A stretch of 64,000 nucleotides of DNA, from positions 124,001-188,000 of the forward strand of contig CAWFCZ010000002.1 of NCBI GenBank assembly GCA_963814355.1, given 5' to 3'. This DNA is from JADGOV01 sp963814355. Its GTDB lineage: Bacteria > Actinomycetota > Actinomycetes > JADGOV01. Every line of letters begins with the position of its first letter. Position 1 is the stretch's first letter. The notes under the pieces are model-generated. The model was not told the DNA's origin. It was given only the letters and a program-made list of their open reading frames with translations, and did not search any database. Below, one piece after another: positions 56,068 through 64,000 of this stretch. The position numbers and the translations under genes are program-made.

Positions 56068-57099
56068 GTGGAAGACTTCCGGCTCGTGCTCACCCGCCGC
56101 CGGCTGCTGCAGGTGGGCGCGCTCGCGCTGGTCGGGCTGGGGGCGGGCTGCCGGGCGAGCGGACCGGCTCCGCCTCGACCGGCGGGCGACCCCGACGTCG
56201 CCCTTCGTGCGCGGATCGGGGCGCAGGAGGGCCGGCTGATCGCTGCCTACGACGCCACGATGGTCCGGTATCCGAGGCTGCGGGCGGCACTGGCGCCGGT
56301 TCGAGCCGATCACGCGGCGCATCTGGTCGCCGTCAGCGACCGACCGGCGGCCGGCGGGTCCGCCACCGCTGCAGTCCCGACAGGGTCCTCCGGCGCCGAC
56401 GCGAGAGCGTGGCCGGTTCCTGGCAACGCCGAGCAGGCGGTGCGCGCTCTGGTGGCCGCCGAACGCGGGGCGGCCACGGCGCGGGCGGCGGACTGCCGCG
56501 GCGCCCCGCGTGAACTCGCGGGGCTGGTCGCCAGCATCGGCGGCAGTGCGGCGGCGCACGCCTCGGTGCTGCCCGCCCTGGTCCAGCCGAAGGGCGTTCG
56601 GCCGGACCAGTCTCAGCCGCCCGGGCCGACCGGGGTGTCGGTGCCGACCCCAGTTCCGGTGACCGCGCTGTCCCCGGCGGTGAGCACGGCCCTCAACCAG
56701 GCACTCGCCGGCGAGCAGGCCGCCGGTTACGCGTTCGGCGTGGTCGGAGCGCGCCTCGGCAACCGCGAACAGCCAGCCGCCGCGGCGGCCCTGGAAACTG
56801 CCCGAGTCCAGCGTGACCTCCTGGTCCGGGTGATCACTGCCGGCGGCGGTACGCCCGAGCCGGCGGACCCGGCGTACGCGCTACCTTTCCCCGTACCCAC
56901 CCGGGTTGCCGCGCTGCGACTGGCGGTGCTCGTGGACGACCGGCTGGCCGGCCTGGATGTCGCGCTCGCGGCCGCCAGTACAGATCCCGCGCTGCGCTCG
57001 ATCGCCGCTGCCGCGGTCCAGGCGCGTGCCACCGACGCGGCCTCGTGGCGGCTGCGCGCCGGGATCGTACCGGTCACGGTGGCCTTTCCGGGGCGCTGA
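56068..57099 (+). CDS. Lipoprotein with ferritin-like DUF4439 domain
   Basis: 343 residues. A signal peptide (RRRLLQVGALALVGLGAGC) puts the lipidated Cys at 28. The middle carries a helical segment and the C-terminal half (about 205-335) is a DUF4439 ferritin-like four-helix region with ALNQALAGEQAAGYAFGVVGARLG. The family occurs next to rimP/proS in many actinomycetes, with unknown function. GTG 56068 is preferred; GTG 56086 is possible and would leave a short signal. It is divergent from rimP and overlaps the convergent HAD gene by 26 bases. Confidence 0.82.
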   Translation: MEDFRLVLTRRRLLQVGALALVGLGAGCRASGPAPPRPAGDPDVALRARIGAQEGRLIAAYDATMVRYPRLRAALAPVRADHAAHLVAVSDRPAAGGSATAAVPTGSSGADARAWPVPGNAEQAVRALVAAERGAATARAADCRGAPRELAGLVASIGGSAAAHASVLPALVQPKGVRPDQSQPPGPTGVSVPTPVPVTALSPAVSTALNQALAGEQAAGYAFGVVGARLGNREQPAAAAALETARVQRDLLVRVITAGGGTPEPADPAYALPFPVPTRVAALRLAVLVDDRLAGLDVALAAASTDPALRSIAAAAVQARATDAASWRLRAGIVPVTVAFPGR

Positions 57100-57817
57100 G
57101 CCAGCCCCCGACCAGCGGCAGCAGTTCCGACAACCGTCCGATGGTGGCGTCTGGCACCACGTCGAAACCCGGCACGGCGCTGTTCGGCAACAGCACGGCC
57201 CGCATCCCGAGGGCCTTCGCGCCGGAGATGTCGTCGTGCGGCCGGTCACCGACGAAGACAGCAGTCGACGGATCGTCAATCGCCAGCGCGTCGAGCACGG
57301 CGTGGAAAGCCGGCGCGTGCGGTTTCACGTACTCCAGTTCACTGGTGTACACCCGGGCGTCGAACAGGTCCAGGACGCCGTCACGCTCCAGCCACCGCTC
57401 GTGCCAGGCCCGTGGCCAGTGCGTATTGGACAGCAGGCCGGTGCGCAGCCCCAGACTGCGTAGCCCGCGCAGCAGTGGCGCCGCCTCCCGATCGGTGAAG
57501 GTGTGGGCCGTCCAAGCGGTGCGGTGGGCGCTCAGTGCGTCGGCGTGCAGCGCCGCGTCGAGATCCATTCCGGTAGCCGCCGCAGCGGCGGCCAGCACAT
57601 CGGCAGTGGTGCCGCTGCGCCCTGTTTCGACCGCGGAATCCCACCACGCCCGCTCCGCGCGGGCCAGCGCGGCGGCCAGGTCATCGGCCCGGTCCGGGGC
57701 CAGGACCTCGGCCGCGGCGCGCCACAGGTCGAGCAGGTCCACGTCGTGGAACGGGGTCAACGTCCCGCCCCAGTCGAAGATCACAGCAGTGACCGGAGGC
57801 GGCCGGCCGGCGATCAT
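57074..57817 (-). CDS. HAD-superfamily hydrolase
   Basis: 247 residues with the four HAD motifs: I FDWGGTLTPF (nucleophile D15), II LLSNT, III Lys in KPHAPAF, and IV VGDRPHDDISGAK. The second Asp of motif I is replaced by Gly (DxGGT), as in several HAD-IA proteins, so phosphatase activity is possible but not assured. The cap region follows motif I. It lies seven bases after proS and is probably co-transcribed with it. Confidence 0.9.
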   Translation of the reverse strand: MIAGRPPPVTAVIFDWGGTLTPFHDVDLLDLWRAAAEVLAPDRADDLAAALARAERAWWDSAVETGRSGTTADVLAAAAAATGMDLDAALHADALSAHRTAWTAHTFTDREAAPLLRGLRSLGLRTGLLSNTHWPRAWHERWLERDGVLDLFDARVYTSELEYVKPHAPAFHAVLDALAIDDPSTAVFVGDRPHDDISGAKALGMRAVLLPNSAVPGFDVVPDATIGRLSELLPLVGGWLSAPERPP

Positions 57818-57824
57818 CGTCCGC

Positions 57825-59537
57825 TCAACGACCGACGCGGGTTTCGACCAAGGTCGGCACCACTACATCGAAGGGCACCCGCCGACGCTGCCCGCTGCGC
57901 CGCTCCTTGACCTCGACTTCACCGTCGGCCAATGCCTTGCCGACCACCACGATCGTCGGCGTGCCGAGCAAATCGGCGTCGGCGAACTTCACCCCGGCGG
58001 ACACCGTCCGGTCATCGAGGAGCACCCGCAGTCCGGCGGCTTCGAACTGCGCGGCCAGCTGCTCCGCTGCTTCGAGCTGCCCGAACTTGCCCAAGGCCAC
58101 CAGGTGCACGTCGAAGGGCGCGATCTCGGCCGGCCAGCACAACCCGGCGGCGTCGGCGGTCTGTTCGGCGATGGCCGCTACCGCCCGGGTGACGCCGACC
58201 CCGTAGGAGCCCATGGTGACCCGGATCGGCTGCCCGTCGGGCCCGGAGGCATCCAGCCGGAAAGTGTCGGTGAACCTGCGGCCGAGTTGGAAGATGTGCC
58301 CGATTTCGATACCGCGACCGATGCTCAGCGCGGAACCGCATCGCGGGCATGGGTCGCCGGGCAGCATGCTGGCCACGTCGAGATAGCGATCGACGGTGAA
58401 GTCCCGACCGGCCACCACGTGGCGGGCGTGATGGCCGGCCTCGTTGGCACCGGTCACCCACGCCGTCCCCGCGGCAATCCGGGGGTCGGCGAAGAACCGG
58501 AACGACCGCTCGGTGCCATCCTGGTTCTGCGGCCCGACGTAGCCCTTGACCAGTTCGGGATGCGCGTCGAAATCCAGTTGATCCAGCAACTCCACCTTGG
58601 CCGGGGCGAGGGCAGCCTCCAGGCGGGTCAGCTCCACCTCGCGGTCACCCGGTACCCCGACGCCGACGAGCTCCCCGTCCACCTTCACCAGCAGGTTCTT
58701 CAACGTCGCACCGGCCGGGATATCCAGGAACGCCGCCAGGGTCTCGATCGTCGGTGTGCCGGGAGTGTCCAGCACCTCCATCGGCGGGTGCTCGGCGTTC
58801 TCCGGCTCAGGTGGTGCGACCGACACCGCTTCCACGTTTGCCGCGTATTCACACCTCGTGCACGCGACGAAGGTGTCCTCGCCGACCGCGGCCGGGGCCA
58901 GGAACTCCTCACTCGCGCTGCCGCCCATCAGCCCGGAGTCGGCGGCGACGATCCGGTAGTCCAGGCCGAGCCGGGTGAAGATGCGCTGATAGGCGCCGCG
59001 GTGCAGAGCGTAGGAGGCCGCCAGCCCCTCCTCGTCAAGATCAAAGGAGTACGAGTCCTTCATCACGAACTCCCGCCCGCGGATCACCCCGGACCTCGGT
59101 CGCGGCTCATCCCGGTACTTGGTCTGAACCTGATAGAGGATCACCGGAAAGTCGCGGTAGGAGGAGTAGGTGTCCTTGACCAGCAGAGTGAACAACTCCT
59201 CGTGCGTCGGCCCGAGCAGGTAGTCACTGCCCTTGCGGTCCTTCAGCCGGAACAAGTCCGACCCGTAGGCCTCCCACCGCCCGCTGGCCTCGTAGATCTC
59301 GCGCGGCAGCAGCGCCGGGAAGAGCACCTCCTGGCCGCCGATCCGGTCCATTTCCTCCCGGACGACCCGGGCCACGTTCTCCATGACAATCTTGCCCAGC
59401 GGCAGCCACGAGTAGATGCCGGCAGTGACCCGGCGGATATAGCCGGCCCGCACCAGCAGACGGTGGCTCGGCACGTCGGCGTCCGCCGGGTCCTCGCGCA
59501 GCGTGCGGAGGAACAGCGCTGACATCCGGGTGATCAC
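57825..59537 (-). CDS. proS: Prolyl-tRNA synthetase (bacterial type)
   Basis: Charges tRNA-Pro. The 570-residue protein has class II motif 1 region RRVTAGIYSWLPLGKIVMENV, motif 2 YRDEPRPRSGVIRGREFVMKDSYSF, the INS editing domain between about 225 and 385, motif 3 GSYGVGVTRAVAAIAEQ and the anticodon-binding domain at the C-terminus. Start GTG 59537 has AGGAG upstream. The gene heads a proS-HAD pair. Confidence 0.97.
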   Translation of the reverse strand: MITRMSALFLRTLREDPADADVPSHRLLVRAGYIRRVTAGIYSWLPLGKIVMENVARVVREEMDRIGGQEVLFPALLPREIYEASGRWEAYGSDLFRLKDRKGSDYLLGPTHEELFTLLVKDTYSSYRDFPVILYQVQTKYRDEPRPRSGVIRGREFVMKDSYSFDLDEEGLAASYALHRGAYQRIFTRLGLDYRIVAADSGLMGGSASEEFLAPAAVGEDTFVACTRCEYAANVEAVSVAPPEPENAEHPPMEVLDTPGTPTIETLAAFLDIPAGATLKNLLVKVDGELVGVGVPGDREVELTRLEAALAPAKVELLDQLDFDAHPELVKGYVGPQNQDGTERSFRFFADPRIAAGTAWVTGANEAGHHARHVVAGRDFTVDRYLDVASMLPGDPCPRCGSALSIGRGIEIGHIFQLGRRFTDTFRLDASGPDGQPIRVTMGSYGVGVTRAVAAIAEQTADAAGLCWPAEIAPFDVHLVALGKFGQLEAAEQLAAQFEAAGLRVLLDDRTVSAGVKFADADLLGTPTIVVVGKALADGEVEVKERRSGQRRRVPFDVVVPTLVETRVGR

Positions 59538-60089
59538 GGTGGCTCCTGGGTCGTTCGGTCCATGCCCCCGCAGGCGCGAGCGGCCGGCGCCGAGCCTATA
59601 GAGCGGCGCAGACAGAACTGGTTCCCTTGTGCACTGGTGGGCGGCTGCACTCTCTCCGGGCGCTCCGCCGGAGTGCGCTGCAGCAGCCGCTACACCGGTT
59701 CCAGCAGCCGCTGTCGGCGGTTCCAGCGCCCGCCGTCGACGGTCCGCCGGGCAAGCCTGATCCGGGCCGTCGGATTCGCCCGAGCCGCCGTCCGAGCGGC
59801 AGCCGGCCGCGGGTGAGCGGCCCGGTCGTGACGACGCGGGTGAGCGGCCCGGTCGTGACGACGCGGGTGAGCGGCCCGGTCGTGACGACCGCGAGGCGTG
59901 GTGCGCCGATCGCCACGATGGCCAGAGTCCGCCGGCCCGCCCCCTCTCGGCGCTGCCGTAGGCCAGGCCAACTCGCCAGGGCCGGCGAAACGCCGCTTAT
60001 GCACAGGCCAACGGCAGCCGCTCCCGCCTGCTGTCCACAGCCTTGCCGTTGCCCGTCAATCGTGGGGTCGAGATCAGTACTCTTCGAAC
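59538..60089. other. proS-HNH gene intergenic region
   Basis: 552 bases with no gene I trust. Notable content: three perfect 27-nt repeats (59808-59888) and, at its right end, an SOS box and a TACTCT -10-like hexamer (60078-60083) in front of the HNH gene. Overlapping long frames on both strands have repeats in their translations and no family features. Confidence 0.55.
59808..59888. repeat. Three perfect 27-nt tandem repeats
   Basis: Identical 27-nt units at 59808-59834, 59835-59861 and 59862-59888, beginning CGCGGGTGAGCGGCCCGGTC. They lie between divergently transcribed proS and the HNH gene. The unit length is a multiple of three, but no supported gene covers them. Confidence 0.95.
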
Positions 60090-60099
60090 ATGTGTTCGG
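60084..60099 (+). promoter_or_regulatory. SOS box overlapping the start of the HNH gene
   Basis: TCGAACATGTGTTCGG matches the LexA operator except for its last base. The ATG at 60090-60092 lies inside it. A TACTCT hexamer at 60078-60083 is seven bases before that A, as for a leaderless transcript. Confidence 0.88.
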
Positions 60100-61314
60100 A
60101 GCACACGCCGCTTGACCGCCTCGCCGAAGTGGTCGGCGATCTCGCGAGCTGCGACGTCGCGGGCGCGGAGGCGGGACCGCTTGGCGGAGATTCTGGTCGC
60201 GCTCCGGACCGTCATCGACCGGCTGGAGGCCGAGTTCCTCCGGCGGTTGGAAATCTTCGACCGTCGTGGCGGGGCCGCATCGGACGGCGCGACCTCGACG
60301 GCCGGATGGCTGCATTGGCGTTGCCGGTTGGGCGGCCGAGATGCGGTCGACACGGTGCGGTGCGCGCGTCGGCTGGCCGATGCCCTGCCGGCCACCTCGG
60401 CTGCGCTCAGCGACGGAGAGATCTCTCGCCGACACGCCGGGGTGCTCAGTGCCGCAAGCACAGATCTGCCGGACCCGGTGGTGGCAGCGGCCGAGCCGGC
60501 ATTGTTGGCGGCCGCGCGACACCTCGATCCGGACCAGCTTCGGCGAGTGGCCAAGCACTGGCGGCACAGCGTGGACGCCGAGTTGGCGCTGACTGACGCA
60601 AATCGGGCTCACGACCGCCGGTATCTGCACCTATCCCCCGGGCTCGACGGGCTGATCGCCATCGACGGGCTGCTGGATGCCGAGGCTGGTGCCCTCGTGC
60701 TCTCGGCCATCACGGCGCTATCCGGACCGCTGCCGGGTGAGACCCGGAGTCCGGCCCAACGCCGCGCAGATGCCCTCACGGAGCTGGCTCAACGTGCCAT
60801 GGACGCGGGCTCCCTGCCCGAGTCCGGGGGCGAACGAGCCCACGTCAACCTCGTCGTCGACCTGGTCACGCTCGAGGGTCGAACCGGTGCCCGGGCAGCC
60901 GACCTGGACTGGAGCGGGCCCGTTCCGGGTGAGACCGCCCGGAGGCTCAGCTGCGATGCCGCGCTCAGCCGAGTCATTACCGACGGCGCCTCGGAAATCC
61001 TCGACGTGGGGCGCAAGACCCGGCTGATTCCCGCCGCCATCCGCCGGGCGCTACACGTGCGGGACGGCGGCTGTGTGTTTCCAGGCTGCGACCGGCCGCC
61101 GCCATGGACCGATGCTCATCACATTCGGCATTGGGCGGACGGCGGGGCGACCAGCCTGGACAACCTGGCCCTACTGTGCCGCACCCATCATCGGGCGGTG
61201 CACGAGAGCCGCTGGCAGATCTGCCGGCGGGCCGACGGCTCATTCACCGCTAGCCCGCCACGAAGATCGGGTGCCCGACCGCGAGCAGGTGGCGGAGATC
61301 AGCGGCCGGGCTGA
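60090..61314 (+). CDS. DUF222/HNH endonuclease (13E12-type), apparent frameshift near the N-terminus
   Basis: The main frame (from about 60181 to 61314) encodes a DUF222 domain (LVALRTVIDRLEAEFLRRLE onward) and a C-terminal HNH nuclease domain (CVFPGCDRPPPWTDAHHIRHW, then HH in CRTHHRAVHE). The family-like N-terminus, MCSEHTPLDRLAEVVGDLASCDVAG, is in a different frame starting at ATG 60090. Removing one G from GGG at 60173-60175 joins the two as AEADRLAEILVAL. So either the gene has a one-base insertion or the assembly has an error; a TTG start at 60181 would give a truncated protein. An SOS box overlaps ATG 60090; mycobacterial 13E12 genes are LexA-regulated. Confidence 0.82.
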
Positions 61315-61382
61315 CCGCCAGCTTCGCACGGTCCTGTTGGCACGCCGCGGGGGAAGCCGTCAGATGTCAGCGAAGGCGGACG

Positions 61383-62225
61383 TCAAAACAGTACCGACGT
61401 GAAGGACCCGATCTCGGCGAATCCGACTCGTTCATAGGCGCGTCGGGCGGCGACGTTGTAGTCGTTGACGTACAGGCTGACGACCGGCGCCACCGCATCG
61501 AGAGCCAGGGCCACCACCGCCGCCATGCCGGCGATCGAGAGGCCTTCACCACGTCGGGCCGGGTCGACCCAGACTCCCTGGACCTGGCAGGCCCGCTCGG
61601 TGGCCGAGCCGATCTCCGCCTTGAACAGCACCTGGCCGTCCTCGATCCGGGCAAAGGATCGGCCGGCGGTGATGAGCTCCGCGGTCCGGGACCGGTAGAG
61701 CACCCCGCCGTCCCCGCCGATCGGCGAGACCCCGACCTCTTCGGTGAACATGGCGACGCAGGCCGGCACCAGCAGGTCGAGTTCGTCGGGGCGAACCAGG
61801 CGTACCGACGGATCTGGCGGGATCGGTGACGGCTCGGAGATCGTCATAAGCGGCTGGTGCCCCCGCACGTCTCGCGCCGGCCCCCAGGCATCGCGCAGCG
61901 TCTCCCACAGCGGGAGCACGGTCTCCGCCGGCCCCACGATCGAGGAGCACCTGCGACCCTGCCGCCGCGCCTTGTCGCCGAACGCGCGGATCGCGCCCTG
62001 CGGGCAACGGGTCGGAGCCAGATTGGCACCGGCATGGCATAGCGCGCTGAGTTTCCCCGGTTCCCCGTACCCCCAGACCTCGGCCCCCAGCCGCCACGGG
62101 TCCAGGCCCGCGGCCTGCACTCGGGCAGCGATCAACACGTTGACGACGGGGTCGGCGTCGAGCAGGGCGAGTACCTCTGGAACGTCGGAGTCGTCGAGGA
62201 CCCGCAGCGGCGCGCTCCGCAGCAC
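61383..62225 (-). CDS. GNAT acetyltransferase with N-terminal DUF4081 domain
   Basis: 280 residues. The N-terminal half (LLDADPVVNVLIAARVQAAGLDPWRLGAEVWGY) is the DUF4081 region. The C-terminal GNAT domain from about 140 holds VQGVWVDPARRGEGLSIAGMAAVV, the acetyl-CoA loop, and YVNDYNVAARRAYERVGF. The substrate is unknown. GTG 62225 follows the ispG stop by seven bases; the ispG-GNAT pair is conserved, including in mycobacteria. Confidence 0.9.
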   Translation of the reverse strand: MLRSAPLRVLDDSDVPEVLALLDADPVVNVLIAARVQAAGLDPWRLGAEVWGYGEPGKLSALCHAGANLAPTRCPQGAIRAFGDKARRQGRRCSSIVGPAETVLPLWETLRDAWGPARDVRGHQPLMTISEPSPIPPDPSVRLVRPDELDLLVPACVAMFTEEVGVSPIGGDGGVLYRSRTAELITAGRSFARIEDGQVLFKAEIGSATERACQVQGVWVDPARRGEGLSIAGMAAVVALALDAVAPVVSLYVNDYNVAARRAYERVGFAEIGSFTSVLF

Positions 62226-62232
62226 GAGCGGC

Positions 62233-63390
62233 TCAGCTCACCGACACCGAGGGCTCGCCCGAGCCGACGCCCGAGTCGGCCATCTCGGCCGCGATCCGGG
62301 TCGCTTCCTCGATCAACGTCTCGACGATCGAGGCCTCCGGTACCGTCTTGATGACCTCGCCGCGAACGAAAATCTGGCCCTTCCCGTTGCCTGAGGCGAC
62401 GCCGAGGTCCGCCTCCCGCGCCTCGCCGGGCCCGTTCACCACACACCCCATGACCGCGACCCGCAACGGTACGGTCATGCCTTCCAGCCCGGCCTGCACC
62501 TTCTCCGCGAGGGTGTAGACGTCCACCTGGGCCCGCCCGCAGGAGGGGCAGGACACGATTTCCAGTCGGCGCTGGCGCAGGTTCAGCGACTCGAGAATCG
62601 CAATGCCGACCTTGACCTCCTCGACCGGGGGGGCGGACAGCGACACCCGGATCGTGTCACCGATGCCCTCGGCCAGCAGCGCCCCGAAGGCCACCGCTGA
62701 CTTGATCGTGCCCTGAAACGTGGGGCCGGCCTCGGTGACCCCCAGGTGCAAGGGATAGTCACAGCGCTGTGCCAGCAGCCGGTAGGCGGCGATCATGACC
62801 ACCGGGTCGGAGTGCTTGACCGAGATCTTGATGTCCTCGAAGCCGTGCTCGGCGAACAACGAGCACTCCCACAGCGCGCTCTCCACCAACGCCTCCGGGG
62901 TCGCCTTGCCGTACTTGGCCAGCAGCCGCTTGTCCAGCGAGCCGGCGTTGACCCCAATCCGGATCGGGGTCCCCGCCGCGCTCGCCGCACGGGCGATCTC
63001 AGCCACCCGATCGTCGAACTTGCGGATGTTCCCCGGGTTGACCCGGACGGCCGCGCAGCCCGCGTCGATGGCAGCGAAGACGTAGCGAGGCTGGAAATGG
63101 ATGTCGGCGATGACCGGGATCTGGGAGTGCCGGGCGATCTCAGGCAGCGCCTCGGCGTCGTCGGTGTCCGGTACGGCCACCCGGACGATCTGGCATCCGG
63201 ATGCGGTGAGTTCGGCGATCTGCTGCAGGGTGGCGTTGACGTCGGCGGTCTTGGTGGTGGTCATGGACTGTACCGATATCGGCGCGTCGCCGCCCACCGG
63301 GACGCTCCCGACGTGCAACAACCGGCTTCGTCGCCGGGGAGCCAGCGAGGGCGGCGGGAGCTCGGGCATCCCGAGGGCGACGGCGGTCAC
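62233..63390 (-). CDS. ispG: 4-hydroxy-3-methylbut-2-enyl-diphosphate synthase IspG
   Basis: A [4Fe-4S] enzyme of the MEP isoprenoid pathway. The 385-residue protein starts with the TIM-barrel part (SVPVGGDAPISVQSMTTTKTADV, VRVNPGNIRKFD). It has the cluster ligands C281, C284 and C316 with E323 (SCPSCGR; GCVVNGPGE). It lies 33 bases after rseP and is coupled to the GNAT gene. The other MEP genes are outside the window. Confidence 0.97.
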   Translation of the reverse strand: MTAVALGMPELPPPSLAPRRRSRLLHVGSVPVGGDAPISVQSMTTTKTADVNATLQQIAELTASGCQIVRVAVPDTDDAEALPEIARHSQIPVIADIHFQPRYVFAAIDAGCAAVRVNPGNIRKFDDRVAEIARAASAAGTPIRIGVNAGSLDKRLLAKYGKATPEALVESALWECSLFAEHGFEDIKISVKHSDPVVMIAAYRLLAQRCDYPLHLGVTEAGPTFQGTIKSAVAFGALLAEGIGDTIRVSLSAPPVEEVKVGIAILESLNLRQRRLEIVSCPSCGRAQVDVYTLAEKVQAGLEGMTVPLRVAVMGCVVNGPGEAREADLGVASGNGKGQIFVRGEVIKTVPEASIVETLIEEATRIAAEMADSGVGSGEPSVSVS

Positions 63391-63423
63391 AAGATTCTTT
63401 CTGTCAGCGACGGGTCGGTCATG

Positions 63424-64000
63424 TCAGCGGAAGGGGTTGGCGATGGGATTCACGATATCCGCGACGATGGCCAATACGGACAACGTGCCGAACGCCAGGA
63501 TCACCACGTAGGTCACCGGCATCAGCTTGGCGACGTCCACCCGACCGGGATCCCGCCGCCGGAATACTCGGGCCAGGGCGGAGCGGATCTGTTCGAACAG
63601 CAGCACGGCGATGTGGCCGCCGTCCAAGGGCAGCAGCGGCAGCAGGTTGAAGACGCCGATGAAGACATTGAGCGCGGCGAAGAAACCGAAGTAGGCAGCC
63701 ACCTGCTTGGCCTGCAGGGCCTGACCGCCGAGCCGGGAGGCGCCGACCACGCTGACCGGGGTGTTGGGGTCGCGACTGCCGCCGGACACCGCTTCCCACA
63801 GCTTCGGCAGTTTGCCGGGAAACTGCTTCATCGCGGTGAAGGTGGCCGAGAACAGGGTGCCGGTCAGTTGGGCGCCGCCGGCCACCGCGCCGACGACGCC
63901 GGGTTGATCGCGCACCGTGCCGGGCGCGAATCCCATCGCGCTGACGGAGACCAGCCGGTCGGGGTTGTTCAGGTCCGGGCGCTGCACCCTGACCAGGTCC
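63424..64000 (-). CDS. rseP: RseP-type site-2 protease (C-terminal part, 5' end outside the window)
   Basis: The frame is open to the window edge; about 192 residues are seen. NVFIGVFNLLPLLPLDGGH carries the LDG zinc-ligand motif of intramembrane M50 proteases in a hydrophobic segment, followed by KLMPVTYVVILAFGTLSVLAIVADIVNP, a last transmembrane helix, and a short end. The N-terminal HExxH motif and PDZ domain lie beyond the edge. In mycobacteria (Rip1) it cleaves anti-sigma factors. The rseP-ispG-GNAT order is standard. Confidence 0.93.
   Translation of the reverse strand, partial: DLVRVQRPDLNNPDRLVSVSAMGFAPGTVRDQPGVVGAVAGGAQLTGTLFSATFTAMKQFPGKLPKLWEAVSGGSRDPNTPVSVVGASRLGGQALQAKQVAAYFGFFAALNVFIGVFNLLPLLPLDGGHIAVLLFEQIRSALARVFRRRDPGRVDVAKLMPVTYVVILAFGTLSVLAIVADIVNPIANPFR

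Noticed and set aside
59596..60630. A 344-codon minus-strand frame over the 27-nt repeats
   Set aside because: It crosses the HNH gene and its SOS box in antisense, and most of its length is the repeat and low-complexity sequence.

Overview
This is a 64 kb, very GC-rich stretch of an actinobacterial chromosome. Nearly every gene belongs to the conserved core, and the order is the one seen in filamentous actinomycetes: lexA / miaB-miaA-dapF-hflX / gluABCD / rny / recX-recA / lhr-nei / clgR-cinA-pgsA-rimO / ftsK / rnj-dapA / thyX / dapB-M16-pnp-rpsO / ribF-truB-nrnA-rbfA-infB-nusA-rimP / proS / ispG-rseP. A DUF5999 protein between ftsK and rnj, a gluABCD block next to miaB, and RNase Y beside recX suggest Micromonosporales or a close relative. 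That placement is inference from gene content only. I see no tRNA, rRNA, CRISPR array, insertion sequence, prophage or plasmid function.

Layout. 1-2.1 kb: partial LysM gene, double SOS operator, lexA, small anchored protein. 2.2-7.1 kb (minus): miaB-miaA-dapF-hflX. 7.3-10.5 kb (plus): glutamate-type ABC importer. 10.6-14.5 kb (minus): recA-recX, then RNase Y. 14.8-21.1 kb: phosphatase-like protein, DUF3046, Lhr helicase, Nei glycosylase. 21.1-29.2 kb (minus): FtsK, RodZ-like, RimO, PgsA, CinA, ClgR. 29.7-32.2 kb (minus): dapA-rnj. 32.3-39 kb: more variable genes (GH13 trehalose-synthase-like enzyme, thyX, Hpt protein, YcaQ/AlkX-like glycosylase, azlCD, pirin). 39-43.8 kb (minus): rpsO, pnp, M16 peptidase, dapB. 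43.9-46.8 kb: accessory insert with an EspI-like ATPase and an ECF42-type sigma/DGPF pair. 46.9-55.9 kb (minus): rimP-nusA-ylxR-infB-ylxP-rbfA-nrnA-truB-ribF. 56-59.5 kb: ferritin-like lipoprotein, HAD hydrolase, proS. 60-61.3 kb: SOS-controlled DUF222/HNH gene. 61.4-64 kb (minus): rseP-ispG-GNAT.

How it fits together. DNA repair is the recurring theme: lexA, recA and the HNH gene carry matching SOS operators, and recX, lhr, nei and a YcaQ-like glycosylase lie in the same window. RNA metabolism is the second theme (RNases Y and J, PNPase, NrnA, MiaA/B, TruB, RimO/P, RbfA). dapA, dapB and dapF supply diaminopimelate for lysine and peptidoglycan.

The least ordinary signals are: in-frame 15-nt tandem repeats in three unrelated housekeeping genes (lexA, hflX, nusA) plus longer noncoding repeats; an HNH gene whose SOS box covers its likely start codon and which appears to carry a single extra G; an ECF42-type sigma factor missing the middle of its C-terminal region; an EspI-like ATPase with no ESX genes in view; and a hairpin-rich intergenic stretch near 38 kb. 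I do not see convincing evidence for a wholly new multi-gene system.
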